DNA from: Candidatus Methylophosphatis roskildensis
GTDB lineage: Bacteria; Pseudomonadota; Gammaproteobacteria; Burkholderiales; Rhodocyclaceae
Length of the DNA stretch: 64,000 nt
Assembly (NCBI GenBank): GCA_016708905.1
Contig: JADJEV010000002.1
Span: 248,001 to 312,000 of the forward strand
Reading direction: 5' to 3'
The position numbers were made by a program, and so were the translations under genes. Below are positions 24,022 through 33,721 of the stretch, piece after piece. Numbering within the stretch: position 1 is the stretch's first letter; each line of letters starts with the position of its first letter. Below the pieces are notes generated by a model. The model was not told the DNA's origin. It did not search any database and worked only from the letters and a program-made list of their open reading frames with translations.

Positions 24022-24368
24022 CAGCACGAAGTCGTGGGCGCCACGGCGCACTCGGCGGCAACCCAGTCGAGATATGCCGGCAGCCCGCCGGTCAGCGGCA
24101 GCGCGATGATCTCCGGCACCTCGTAGGGATGCAGCGCGCGCATCGCCGCTTCGAGTTCGGCATAGCGCGCGCGGGTGGTCTTGATCAGCAGCGGCACCTC
24201 GTCGGCCTGTTCGACCGCACCGCGCCAGCGATACACCGAACGGCAGGGCGACAGGATATTGACGCAGGCGGCCAGCCGGCGCTCGATGAGCGCGCGCGCC
24301 AGCGCCTCGGCGGCATCGCGGTCGGGCAGGTTGGAGAGCACCAACAGGGTTTCTTCGGCAAAGCTCAT
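24021..24368 (-). CDS. cutA: Divalent-cation tolerance protein CutA
   Basis: This 115-residue protein has the CutA1 ferredoxin-like fold that forms tight trimers. The motifs LPDRDAAEALARALIERRLAA, CVNILSPCRSVYRWRG and HPYEVPEIIALPL are diagnostic. It has been linked to copper tolerance, although the molecular role is unresolved. Its stop codon shares one base with the dsbD start (TGATG), and the dsbD-cutA pairing is a common proteobacterial arrangement. The length and all conserved blocks are normal. The gene starts 31 bases after the end of the preceding ABC permease gene, so the run from the ferredoxin gene to dsbD may form one long transcript. Confidence 0.93.
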   Translation of the reverse strand: MSFAEETLLVLSNLPDRDAAEALARALIERRLAACVNILSPCRSVYRWRGAVEQADEVPLLIKTTRARYAELEAAMRALHPYEVPEIIALPLTGGLPAYLDWVAAECAVAPTTSC

Positions 24369-24399
24369 GGTCGCTTGGAGTCGGGATGCAGGGCGAGGT

Positions 24400-25185
24400 T
24401 CACTTGATCATCCGCCGCCGGCACAGCACCAGCGCGACATGGTACCCGACCAGCGTCACGCCCAGCAGCACGGCGAAGTGCAGCAGGATGTCGTCGGGCG
24501 TGCGTCCGAGCAGCAGCGGACGCACCAGCTCGACCGCGTGATTGAGCGGCAGCAGGACCGCCACCGCCTGCACCGCCGGCGGCAATTGCTCGACCGGAAA
24601 GAACACGCCGGAGAGCAGCATCATCGGCGTGATGAACAGGGTGAAGTAGTACATGAAGAAGTCGTAGGAGGGCGCCAGCGCCGTCACGCACAGCCCGAGC
24701 GCCGCGAAGGCCAGCCCGATCAGGAAGATGATCGGCAGCACCCACAGCGAGGCCCAGGCATCGGACAGTCCGAACAGACAGATCACCAGCAGGATCGCGG
24801 CGCCCGACAGCACGCTCTTCGAGGCCGCCCACACCAGCTCGGCCAGCACGATGTCGTCGAGCGACACCGGGGCATTGAGGATCGCCTCCCAGGTGCGCTG
24901 CGTCGCCAGCCGCGAGTAGGCCGAATAGAGCGCCTCGAAGGTCGCGCTGTTCATCGTGGACTGGCAGACGATGCCGGTGGCGAGAAAGGTGATGTAGGAG
25001 ACGCCCTGCACCTCGCGCACCAGCATGCCGAGGCCGAAGCCGAGGCCGATCACATAGAGCAGCGGGTCGGCCAGGTTGCCGAGAATCGAGGGGATCGCCA
25101 GCTTGCGCCAGACCAGGAAATTGCGCCGCCACACCGAGACGAAACGCAGCGACAGTTCGGGCAGCCGGTAGTGGTCGGGATTCAT
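24400..25185 (-). CDS. ABC-2-type transporter permease (NodJ-like)
   Basis: This 261-residue inner-membrane protein has six hydrophobic segments and the ABC-2 permease pattern: an N-terminal amphipathic stretch (RFVSVWRRNFLVWRKL), GIVCQSTMNSATFEALYSAY, and a C-terminal LLSGVFFPVEQLPPAVQAVA followed by LNHAVELVRPLLLG. This is the NodJ/DrrB-like layout of exporters for lipids, polysaccharides or drugs. The ATPase gene ends four bases upstream, so the two form the usual ATPase-permease unit. The substrate cannot be inferred. The start at 25185 (MNPDHYRLPELSLRFVSVW) gives the normal family length. Confidence 0.88.
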   Translation of the reverse strand: MNPDHYRLPELSLRFVSVWRRNFLVWRKLAIPSILGNLADPLLYVIGLGFGLGMLVREVQGVSYITFLATGIVCQSTMNSATFEALYSAYSRLATQRTWEAILNAPVSLDDIVLAELVWAASKSVLSGAAILLVICLFGLSDAWASLWVLPIIFLIGLAFAALGLCVTALAPSYDFFMYYFTLFITPMMLLSGVFFPVEQLPPAVQAVAVLLPLNHAVELVRPLLLGRTPDDILLHFAVLLGVTLVGYHVALVLCRRRMIK

Positions 25186-25188
25186 TGG

Positions 25189-26111
<923 letters not shown>

Positions 26112-26124
<13 letters not shown>

Positions 26125-26753
26125 GCGCGGGTGATGATGTCGCGAATCAGGTGCAGGCGGGAGTGGAAGAAGTGGTCGGCCCCCGGCACCACGATGACCG
26201 GCAGTTGCTGCGGCCTTGCCCAGTCGAGCACGTTGGCGAGCGGCACCGTGGTGTCCTTCTCGCCGTGAATGACGATGGTGTCAGCCGGCACCGGCGGCGT
26301 GTCGTAGTGGCGCAGCCCGGTCACCGTGCCGGCGGCGGTACCAACCATCACCAGCCGTTGCGGCGGCGCGCCGGCCTCGGTCAGCCGCCGGCCGAGCCGC
26401 GCCTGAACGTTCGAGCCGAAGGAGAAGCCTGCCAGCACGAACGGCAACCGGCCCCAGCGTGCGCGCGCGTAATCGAGCACCGCATGCATGTCGTCGGTCT
26501 CGCCCTCGCCCTCGTCGTGATCGCCCTCGGTCTCGCCGACACCGCGAAAGCTCGGCCGCAGCGCGACATAGTGCAGATCGCGGAAGGTGCGCGCCATCGT
26601 GTATGCCACCTTGTTGTCGGCGGTACCGCCGAACAGCGGGTGCGGATGGCCGACCAGCGCGATGCCGCGAACCTCGGCCGGCGCATCGATCGCCACCTCG
26701 ATCGCCCCGGCCGGGCCCTCGATGCTGATGCGCTCGGCGGGCGGCCGCGTCAT
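26112..26753 (-). CDS. Alpha/beta hydrolase (dienelactone hydrolase-like)
   Basis: This 213-residue protein has the alpha/beta-hydrolase fold. The nucleophile S111 lies in AGFSFGSNVQARL. An acid (GEKDTTVPL) and a histidine (GADHFFHSRL) complete the triad at the expected distances. The oxyanion region is LVGHPHPLFGGTADNKV, typical of a widespread proteobacterial family annotated as hydrolases of unknown substrate. No signal peptide is present, so it is cytoplasmic. It overlaps the ferredoxin gene upstream by four bases and the ABC ATPase downstream by 13, placing it in one operon. Confidence 0.85.
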
Positions 26754-27058
26754 ATGCGCAGCCGCTCGACGACGCGACCGTGGGCCAGGTGCTCGTCGAT
26801 GATCTCGTCGATGTCCGACTCGTCGACGTAGGTGTACCAGACCGCCTCGGGATAGACCACCAGTACCGGGCCCTGGTCGCAGCGATCCAGGCAGCCGGCC
26901 TGATTGATGCGCACCTTGCCCTCTCCGGCCAGCTTGAGCGCCTTGACTCTGTCCTTGGCGTAGCCGCGGACGTCGGAAGCGCCGTGGTTGTTGCAGCAGG
27001 TCTCGCCCGGTTCGCGCTGGTTGCAGCAGAAGAAGACGTGGTACTTGAAGTGGCTCAT
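26750..27058 (-). CDS. Thioredoxin-like [2Fe-2S] ferredoxin
   Basis: This 102-residue protein has cysteines at 11, 12, 21, 22, 56 and 60. The arrangement FFCCNQREPGETCC then NQAGCLDRCDQGP matches the small (2Fe-2S) ferredoxin family with a thioredoxin fold; four of the cysteines bind the cluster. I chose MSHFKYHVFF (27058) as the start because the family begins there; the ATG ten codons upstream adds unrelated residues. It is the first gene of the hydrolase-ABC-cutA-dsbD run. Its electron partner is unknown. Confidence 0.88.
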   Translation of the reverse strand: MSHFKYHVFFCCNQREPGETCCNNHGASDVRGYAKDRVKALKLAGEGKVRINQAGCLDRCDQGPVLVVYPEAVWYTYVDESDIDEIIDEHLAHGRVVERLRI

Positions 27059-27219
27059 ACGGGGGAACCCGATCGAGGCGGGTCGCACCCGCGAGAGCCC
27101 CGATTATATTCCGCGCCCTCAGAGCGGCGTTGCTTGCGGCGACTGGCGAATCGGCGGAACCGGATCGGGCACCCCACCGCCTCCCTGAAGATGGAGGATC
27201 GGGTCATCGAACCCTACGT

Positions 27220-27292
27220 GGTCAGGTGCTGCAACCATCTCCTTCCCCCTGGCAGGGGGAAGGCCGGGAAGTGGGTTGGGTCGCACCGTCCT
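27220..27292. repeat. Intergenic inverted repeat (cttccccctggcagggggaag)
   Basis: The 241-bp gap between metK and the ferredoxin gene holds no gene. It contains ccttccccctg then cagggggaagg, an 11-bp perfect hairpin without a loop, followed by ccgggaagtgggttggg. Similar hairpins (cctctccccggaggggagagg) occur at 62027-62049 before mrdA. It may be a terminator or a dispersed repeat; no T run follows on either strand. Confidence 0.5.
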
Positions 27293-27299
27293 GCGCGGT

Positions 27300-28463
<1,164 letters not shown>

Positions 28464-28598
28464 TGATCTGCTCCATGAAAATTCCCGCGTATGTGACCGG
28501 CGTGACCGGCTCCGGGGAATTGAAGCAGGCGACGCTTTAGCAGTATTTGTGGTGCTGCGCTGACCGCCCTGCAAGTTGTCCTGATTAACTCGGCGGTT
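28464..28598 (-). ncRNA. Candidate structured leader of metK
   Basis: Transcription from the promoter at 28606-28634 should begin at about 28598. The RNA would open directly with accgcc (28597-28592), able to pair with ggcggt (28568-28563). Then gcag (28572-28569) in the loop could pair with ctgc (28543-28540), just before gctaaag (28541-28535), which would make a pseudoknot. The acaaata and gctaaa segments recall SAM-II-type motifs. The motif ends about 72 nt before the start codon, so it is not a direct match to known SAM riboswitches. Confidence 0.4.
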
Positions 28599-28605
28599 GC
28601 GGCGC

Positions 28606-28634
28606 AGTATAAACTCACCCCCCGAAGCGGTCAA
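28606..28634 (-). promoter_or_regulatory. Sigma-70 promoter of metK
   Basis: On the - strand it reads ttgacc (28634-28629), 17 bases, then tatact (28611-28606). Five of six bases match the consensus in each box and the spacing is ideal. It is the best-looking promoter in the window and fixes the start of the metK leader at about 28598. Confidence 0.8.
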
Positions 28635-28683
28635 AAAAGCGCGCCGCGCGGGCGCGAACAAAGTCACAACAGCTCGATCTCCA

Positions 28684-29556
28684 GTGCCGTCCATCCTGAT
28701 TGCCGCCCTGTTTCGCCTGCTTGCCCGGATGCCGCTGCGTGCCGTGCATCGGCTGGGCGGCGCGGTCGGCCGTCTGGTGTATTGGTTGTCGCCGACCTAT
28801 CGGCGCCATCTCGACGCCAACCTCGCGCTGGCTTACCCGCAGTGCGTACCACCGGGTATCGCTGCTGAGGCGGCTCGCAGTGCCGGGCGCATGATGTTCG
28901 AGATTCCGCGCCTGTGGCTGCGCGAGCAGAACGAGGCTCTGGCCTGCGTACGCGAAGTGCGCGGCTGGGACTGCGTCGAAGCAGCCTGGAAGCGCGGCGA
29001 GGGTATCGTGTTGCTGACTCCGCACATCGGCTGCTTCGAGATCATTCCGCTGTATTTCGGCTCTCACGCTCCGATGACCTTCATGTTTCGCCCGCCCAAG
29101 CAGGTCTGGCTGCAGGACATCGTCGAGAAGGGGCGCATCCGACCGAATCTGTCTCCGGTGCCTGCCGACGCCAGTGGCGTACGCCTGCTGATGCGCGCGC
29201 TCAAGCGCGGCGAGACGGTCGGCATCCTGCCCGACCAGGTGCCTGGCGGCGGTCAGGGCACCTGGTCGCCGTTCTTCGGCAGATCGGCCTACACGATGAC
29301 ACTTGCCGCCCGCCTGTCGGAGATGAAGCGGGTCAGTGTGCTGCTCGCCTTCGGCGAGCGTCTGCCGGACGGCGCCGGTTATGTCGTGCACTTCCTGCCG
29401 CCGGCCGCACCGCTGCAGGGCGACCTGCAGCAACGGGTTGACGCCATCAACCGATCGCTGGAGGCGCTGATCCTGCGCTACCCGGCGCAGTTCCTCTGGG
29501 GCTACAACCGCTACAAGACGCCAGCAGGTATGGACGCAGCGGGAGATCCGGCGTGA
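28684..29556 (+). CDS. Lipid A biosynthesis acyltransferase (LpxL/HtrB-like), first copy
   Basis: This 290-residue inner-membrane-associated acyltransferase should add a secondary acyl chain to lipid A. The catalytic HX4E motif is H114-E119 in TPHIGCFEIIPL. The family blocks LPDQVPGGGQGTWSPFFGRSA and FLWGYNRYKTP are present, and an N-terminal hydrophobic stretch anchors it. I chose the GTG at 28684 (VPSILIAALFRLLARMPLRA); the frame is open further upstream, but that part overlaps the metK promoter region. The stop overlaps the GTG of the next, related gene as GTGA, so the two copies are translationally coupled. Two enzymes in tandem suggest that each adds a different secondary chain. Confidence 0.9.
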   Translation: MPSILIAALFRLLARMPLRAVHRLGGAVGRLVYWLSPTYRRHLDANLALAYPQCVPPGIAAEAARSAGRMMFEIPRLWLREQNEALACVREVRGWDCVEAAWKRGEGIVLLTPHIGCFEIIPLYFGSHAPMTFMFRPPKQVWLQDIVEKGRIRPNLSPVPADASGVRLLMRALKRGETVGILPDQVPGGGQGTWSPFFGRSAYTMTLAARLSEMKRVSVLLAFGERLPDGAGYVVHFLPPAAPLQGDLQQRVDAINRSLEALILRYPAQFLWGYNRYKTPAGMDAAGDPA

Positions 29557-30425
29557 CCCGGCTGGCGGTCGGTCTGCTGTGGTTGCTGCACCTGTTGCCG
29601 CTGGCGGCGCTGGCCGCCATTGGACGGGGCCTGGGCGCCGTCCTCTGGCGGCTGGCGGGCGAGCGGCGCCGCGTGGTGCGCACCAACCTCAGGCTGTGCT
29701 TTCCCGGCCTGCCCGAAGGTGAGCGCGAAGCCCTTGCACGCGAGCACTTCAAGCTGGTCACCCGCAGCTTCCTCGAACGCAGCCTGGCCTGGTGGGCCAG
29801 CGAAGCGCGGATTCGTCGCCTGGTGCGGATCGATGGCCTGAAGAACTTCAAGGCGCTGGCGGCCAGCCGGCCGAGCATTCTGCTGGTGCCGCATTTCGTC
29901 GGACTCGACCTCTGCGCGACCCGGCTGGCGCTCGAAATCGACGCTGTCAGCATCTACGCCAACCAGAAGAACGCGGTGCTGAACCGCCTGCTGCTGCACG
30001 GCCGCAGCCGCTTCGGCGACCAGTTGCTGCTGTCACGCCAGGAAGGGGTACGGACGACCGTCAAGGCGATGCGCGCCGGGCGGCCGTTCTACTACCTGCC
30101 CGATCAGGACTACGGCGCCCGCGACGCGATATTCGCGCCGTTTTTCGGCGTGCCGGCTGCGACCATCACCGGCCTGTCGCGCCTCGCCCGGCTGGGCGGG
30201 GCGGCGGCCGTCATCCCGTGCATCGCGCGCATGGAGCCCGGCGGACAGGGCTACGTACTGCAGATCGGCGAGCCCTGGGCAGATTTTCCGACCGACGACG
30301 TCGAAGCCGACACGCGGCGCATGAACTCGGCGATCGAGCAGTTCGTACTGACGATGCCGGCGCAGTACTACTGGGTGCACAAACGCTTCAAGACCCGCCC
30401 GCCCGGCGAGGCGCAACTATATTGA
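29553..30425 (+). CDS. Lipid A biosynthesis acyltransferase (LpxL/LpxM-like), second copy
   Basis: This 290-residue acyltransferase starts with a GTG overlapping the stop of its tandem neighbour. An N-terminal membrane anchor (LAVGLLWLLHLLPLAALAAI) precedes the catalytic HX4D motif, H114-D119, in VPHFVGLDLC, with LPDQDYGARDAIFAPFFGVP and YYWVHKRFKTRPPGE further on. The motif is at the same residue number as in the first copy, but the sequences differ widely, which points to an old duplication and separate acceptor or chain specificity. The pair probably completes penta- or hexa-acylated lipid A. Confidence 0.9.
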   Translation: MTRLAVGLLWLLHLLPLAALAAIGRGLGAVLWRLAGERRRVVRTNLRLCFPGLPEGEREALAREHFKLVTRSFLERSLAWWASEARIRRLVRIDGLKNFKALAASRPSILLVPHFVGLDLCATRLALEIDAVSIYANQKNAVLNRLLLHGRSRFGDQLLLSRQEGVRTTVKAMRAGRPFYYLPDQDYGARDAIFAPFFGVPAATITGLSRLARLGGAAAVIPCIARMEPGGQGYVLQIGEPWADFPTDDVEADTRRMNSAIEQFVLTMPAQYYWVHKRFKTRPPGEAQLY

Positions 30426-30480
30426 TCGACTCTTGCCGTCGGGGCTTGCTGCCAGCCGACGATGAAGGCATATTCGGACG

Positions 30481-30858
30481 ATGCCGATTCCAACCCAGAC
30501 CGTACTGATCGTCGACGACGACGAGATGTGGCGCATGCTCGCCCGCGTCGCGCTCGGGCGCGCCGGTTTCCGTTGCGAGGAATGCGGCAGCGTCAAGGAA
30601 GCCATGGCGGTGTTGGCGCGCGAACCGGTGTTCTGCATCGTGACCGACCTGCTCATGCCGGAGCTGGACGGCCTCGATCTGTGCCGCATGGTTCGCGCCG
30701 ATCCGGAATTCGCCGACACGCCGATCATCGTCATGACCAGCAGCACCGACGAGGCCGAGCACCGCACCGCCCGCGAAGCCGGCGCCCACACGACCCTGCG
30801 CAAGGATGTCGAGTTCAAGCAGGTGGTCTCGGCGGTCCGATTCTCCCGCAATCCGTAA
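30481..30858 (+). CDS. Single-domain response regulator (CheY-like)
   Basis: This 125-residue receiver domain has no output domain. The acidic pocket is D12-D13-D14, the phosphorylation site is D56 in FCIVTDLLMPELDG, the switch T86 is in IIVMTSST, and the conserved lysine is K108 in TLRKD. It would be phosphorylated by a histidine kinase encoded elsewhere and act by protein contact. No kinase gene is nearby. It lies 55 bases after the acyltransferase pair and could be cotranscribed with it, although a functional link is not evident. Confidence 0.9.
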   Translation: MPIPTQTVLIVDDDEMWRMLARVALGRAGFRCEECGSVKEAMAVLAREPVFCIVTDLLMPELDGLDLCRMVRADPEFADTPIIVMTSSTDEAEHRTAREAGAHTTLRKDVEFKQVVSAVRFSRNP

Positions 30859-30900
30859 GCCGACCCGGCCGAACGGGCGGGTGACGTACAATGCCGCCCC

Positions 30901-31326
30901 ATGCCCGACACATTCCGCAATCCGGACGCGGCAGCGATCCGCGCCCTGCTGCAATCGGTGCGCACGATTGCCGTGGTCGGCCTGTCGCCAAACCCGCTCC
31001 GCCCCAGTCACGGTGTGGCGCGCGCGTTGCAGCAGTTCGGCTACAAGGTGATCCCCGTGCGTCCGGCGGTGGACCAGGTATTGGGCGAAAGGGCCTACCC
31101 GACCCTGTCCGATGTCGCGGAGCCGTTCGATCTGGTAGACGTGTTCCGCAGCCCGGAACACATCGCGCCGCTGGTGGACGAGTGCCTGCGCCTCGGCGTC
31201 AAGGCGATCTGGCTCCAGGACGATGTCGTCGATGAAGCCGCCGCACGGCGCGCTGCCGATGCCGGCGTCACGGTGGTGATGGATCGCTGCATCTACCGCG
31301 ATTACAACGCCTTGTGCCGGGACTGA
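30901..31326 (+). CDS. CoA-binding domain protein
   Basis: This 141-residue protein is made of one CoA-binding Rossmann domain, as in the N-terminal part of succinyl-CoA synthetase alpha chains: TIAVVGLSPNPLRPSHGVAR, GYKVIPVRP, DLVDVFRSPEHIAPLVDECL and AIWLQDDVVDEAA, ending with DRCIYRDY. Family members (YccU-like) bind CoA or a related cofactor but have no defined reaction. It starts 42 bases after the response regulator gene and ends 10 bases before dapF, so it probably shares the dapF transcript. Confidence 0.9.
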   Translation: MPDTFRNPDAAAIRALLQSVRTIAVVGLSPNPLRPSHGVARALQQFGYKVIPVRPAVDQVLGERAYPTLSDVAEPFDLVDVFRSPEHIAPLVDECLRLGVKAIWLQDDVVDEAAARRAADAGVTVVMDRCIYRDYNALCRD

Positions 31327-31336
31327 GCGGCATGGC

Positions 31337-32179
31337 ATGAAACTGCGCTTCACCAAGATGCAAGGCCTGGGCAACGATTTCGTCGTGCTCGACGGGATCT
31401 CCCAGCGGCTCGCCTTGAGCGCCGGGCAGGTGCGTTTCATCGCCGACCGTCATTTCGGGATCGGCTGCGATCAGATCCTGCTGGTCGAGCGGCCAAACCA
31501 GGCCGGCGTGGACTTCGGCTACCGCATCTACAACGCCGACGGTGGCGAGGTCGAACAGTGCGGCAACGGTGCGCGCTGCTTCGTCCGCTACGTACATGAG
31601 CACGGACTCACCGACAAGCGCGAAATCCGCGTCGAAACGCGCTCGGGCATCATCGCGCCGCGACTCGAGGACGATGGCGATGTCAGCGTCGACATGGGCG
31701 TGCCCGAGTTCCGGCCGCCGCAAATTCCGTTCCTCTCGGACAGCGAATCGATCGTGCAGCCGCTCGAAGTCGACGGCCGGATTCTGGCGATCACGGCGGT
31801 TTCGATGGGCAATCCGCATGCCATCCAGGTGGTGGCGGATGTCGATGCGGCACCGGTCGCCGAGCAGGGGCCGCGGATCGAATCGCATCCGCGCTTCCCA
31901 AACCGGGTCAATGCGGGCTACCTGGAGGTCGTCGATGCACAGCGGATCAGGCTGCGGGTGTTCGAGCGCGGCGCCGGCGAAACGATGGCCTGCGGCAGCG
32001 GTGCCGGCGCCGCTGTGGTGGCCGGAATACGGCGGCAACTGCTCACCTCGCCGGTGCAGGTGGTAACGCGCGGCGGCGAACTGACGATCGCCTGGGAGGG
32101 TATCGGCCGCCCGGTACTGTTGCGCGGCCCGGCTGTGACGGTCTTCGAGGGCGCGCTCGATCTGCCCGATACTGAATAG
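31337..32179 (+). CDS. dapF: Diaminopimelate epimerase
   Basis: This 280-residue enzyme interconverts LL- and meso-diaminopimelate for lysine and peptidoglycan synthesis. The two catalytic cysteines are C75 in EQCGNGARC and C219 in ETMACGSGAGAAVV. FTKMQGLGNDFVVLD at the N-terminus and SMGNPHAIQVV are family hallmarks. Start, length and residues are normal. It sits between the CoA-binding gene and a DUF484 gene. The dapF-DUF484 pair is a conserved proteobacterial arrangement, usually followed by xerC, which is absent here. Confidence 0.97.
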   Translation: MKLRFTKMQGLGNDFVVLDGISQRLALSAGQVRFIADRHFGIGCDQILLVERPNQAGVDFGYRIYNADGGEVEQCGNGARCFVRYVHEHGLTDKREIRVETRSGIIAPRLEDDGDVSVDMGVPEFRPPQIPFLSDSESIVQPLEVDGRILAITAVSMGNPHAIQVVADVDAAPVAEQGPRIESHPRFPNRVNAGYLEVVDAQRIRLRVFERGAGETMACGSGAGAAVVAGIRRQLLTSPVQVVTRGGELTIAWEGIGRPVLLRGPAVTVFEGALDLPDTE

Positions 32180-32202
32180 CACAAGGATTGCGAGGGGAAA
32201 CC

Positions 32203-32853
32203 ATGATCCAGGCCGACGACGTTGCGCGCTATCTGCAGAACAATCCGAAGTTCTTCGAGGACTATGCCGATCTGCTGGCCCATCTGTACATACCGCATCC
32301 GCACGGCGGCCGCACCGTATCGATCACCGAACGGCAGATCCTCACGCTGCGCGACAAGGGCAAGGCGCTCGAGGGCAAGCTGGCCGAGCTGATCCGCTTC
32401 GGCGAAGACAACGACTCGATCAGCGCCCGGGTGCATCGACTGTCGGTGGCCTTGATCGGCGCGCGGGATTTCGACCAGGCAGCGGCGGCGCTCGATTTTC
32501 ACCTGCGCGAGGATTTCACCGTGCCGCATGTCGGCTTGCGGCTGTGGGGGCCGGCCGCGCTCGATCGTCCGGAATTCGGCGAGGTCTCGGAACAGACGCG
32601 GACCTCGGCGAGCGGCCTGGCCTACCCGTTCTGCGGCCCGGCAGGTACGCAGGAAGTCATGCAGTGGTTCGGCGAAGAGGCGCAACATGTGCGCTCGCTG
32701 GCGATCGTCGCGTTGCGCCACGAGGGCGATACCATCGGCATGGTAGCGCTGGGCAGCGAAGACCCGGAGCGCTTCTATCCCGACATGGGCACGATCTACC
32801 TGGTCCGCATCGGCGAGCTGGCGGCTGCGGCGTTCGCCCGCACGCTGGGCTGA
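32203..32853 (+). CDS. DUF484 family protein (GAF-like)
   Basis: This 216-residue cytoplasmic protein matches DUF484: DVARYLQNNPKFFEDYADLL, then IPHPHGGRTVSITERQ, with a C-terminal GAF-like fold that includes RSLAIVALRHEGDTIGMVAL and ERFYPDMGTIYL. The ATG at 32203 follows a gagggg ribosome-binding site; an in-frame TTG five codons earlier is less likely. The role is unknown, but it is nearly always encoded between dapF and xerC in related bacteria. Here the expected xerC does not follow; instead a TPR gene converges from the other strand. Confidence 0.9.
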   Translation: MIQADDVARYLQNNPKFFEDYADLLAHLYIPHPHGGRTVSITERQILTLRDKGKALEGKLAELIRFGEDNDSISARVHRLSVALIGARDFDQAAAALDFHLREDFTVPHVGLRLWGPAALDRPEFGEVSEQTRTSASGLAYPFCGPAGTQEVMQWFGEEAQHVRSLAIVALRHEGDTIGMVALGSEDPERFYPDMGTIYLVRIGELAAAAFARTLG

Positions 32854-32863
32854 CGCAGCCCGC

Positions 32864-33604
32864 TCAACCCGGGCTCAGGGCGCGGCGTGTCTGCTTGATC
32901 CAGCGTTCTTCGGATTCCGGCAACGACTTGTAGCGGCGTGCATGGGTCAGGATCTCCTCGAAGATCTGGTGCGAGGATTCGTCGTTGCCGAGCTTCTTCA
33001 GTAGCGCGCCGTAGCGATAACGCGGCTCGAGGCCGGCAAACTTGCCGATCAGCCCGCGGTAGAGGTTGAGCACCTCGTCGTTGCGCCCCTGGCCTTCGAG
33101 GATGCGCGCCTGCAGCAGTTCGCAGTCGTTGGCGCGGTGATCGGGGTTGGCGTCGCGCAGCAGCGCGAGCACGTCGGCGGCCTCGTCGTAACGCCCGCCG
33201 GCGACCAGTGCCTCGGCCAGGCGCTGACGAAACGCCGGATCCTTCTCGAAGGGGCCTGCCAGGCAGCTCTGGAACAGGCGCGCCGCCTCGTCGAACATGT
33301 CGCGCGACATGCATTCCTGGGCCAGGAATGCGCGGTTCTCGGTGCTGCCACAGACCTCGAGATCCTCGACCCGGCGCTTGAGGTCCGCGTCCGGGTTCAT
33401 CGCGCGCACCAGTTGGCGGGTCTTGCGGCGCGCCGACGTCGCTTCGCGCGAGGTCGGAAACACCTCGACGAAGTAATAGATGACGCAGCCCAGAATCGGG
33501 AACGAGAAAATGATGAACGCCCACCAGTAGGGGCGCCCGGTCTTGAACACGTGGTAGATGAAAAAGCCCTGGATGACCAGGGTGAGGGGGGCGATCAAGG
33601 GCAC
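32864..33604 (-). CDS. Membrane-anchored TPR protein with PLDc_N-type N-terminus
   Basis: This 246-residue protein has two N-terminal membrane helices in a PLDc_N-type pattern (LVIQGFFIYHVFKTGRPYWW, then FPILGCVIYYFVEVFP). A cytoplasmic TPR-like array follows (ENRAFLAQECMSRDMFDEAA, QRLAEALVAGGRYDEAADVL, YRYGALLKKLGNDESSHQIF). I chose the GTG at 33604, nine bases after a gggaga site; the longer frame to 34036 is antisense to rlmI. It is probably a scaffold or regulator at the inner membrane; the partner is unknown. It converges on the DUF484 gene and is divergent from rlmI. Confidence 0.82.
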   Translation of the reverse strand: MPLIAPLTLVIQGFFIYHVFKTGRPYWWAFIIFSFPILGCVIYYFVEVFPTSREATSARRKTRQLVRAMNPDADLKRRVEDLEVCGSTENRAFLAQECMSRDMFDEAARLFQSCLAGPFEKDPAFRQRLAEALVAGGRYDEAADVLALLRDANPDHRANDCELLQARILEGQGRNDEVLNLYRGLIGKFAGLEPRYRYGALLKKLGNDESSHQIFEEILTHARRYKSLPESEERWIKQTRRALSPG

Positions 33605-33721
33605 GGCGGGTCTCCCGGCATCACAGGTTTCGACCGGATTATAGCCAACCATGCGGGCGGGGCAATGACATATGCACGGCCCGGCGTGCGACAATCGCCG
33701 ACTCCCCAGCTCGAGCATGCC

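Noticed and set aside
27059..27299. Small RNA or tRNA in the gap before metK
   Set aside because: Only a simple hairpin repeat is present; there is no cloverleaf, no CCA-like end and no clear promoter. No tRNA or rRNA genes were seen anywhere in the window.
28464..28598. Calling the metK leader a SAM-II riboswitch
   Set aside because: Only the gctaaa segment and a possible pseudoknot resemble SAM-II; spacing to the start codon differs and no covariation could be tested, so it is kept as a candidate only.
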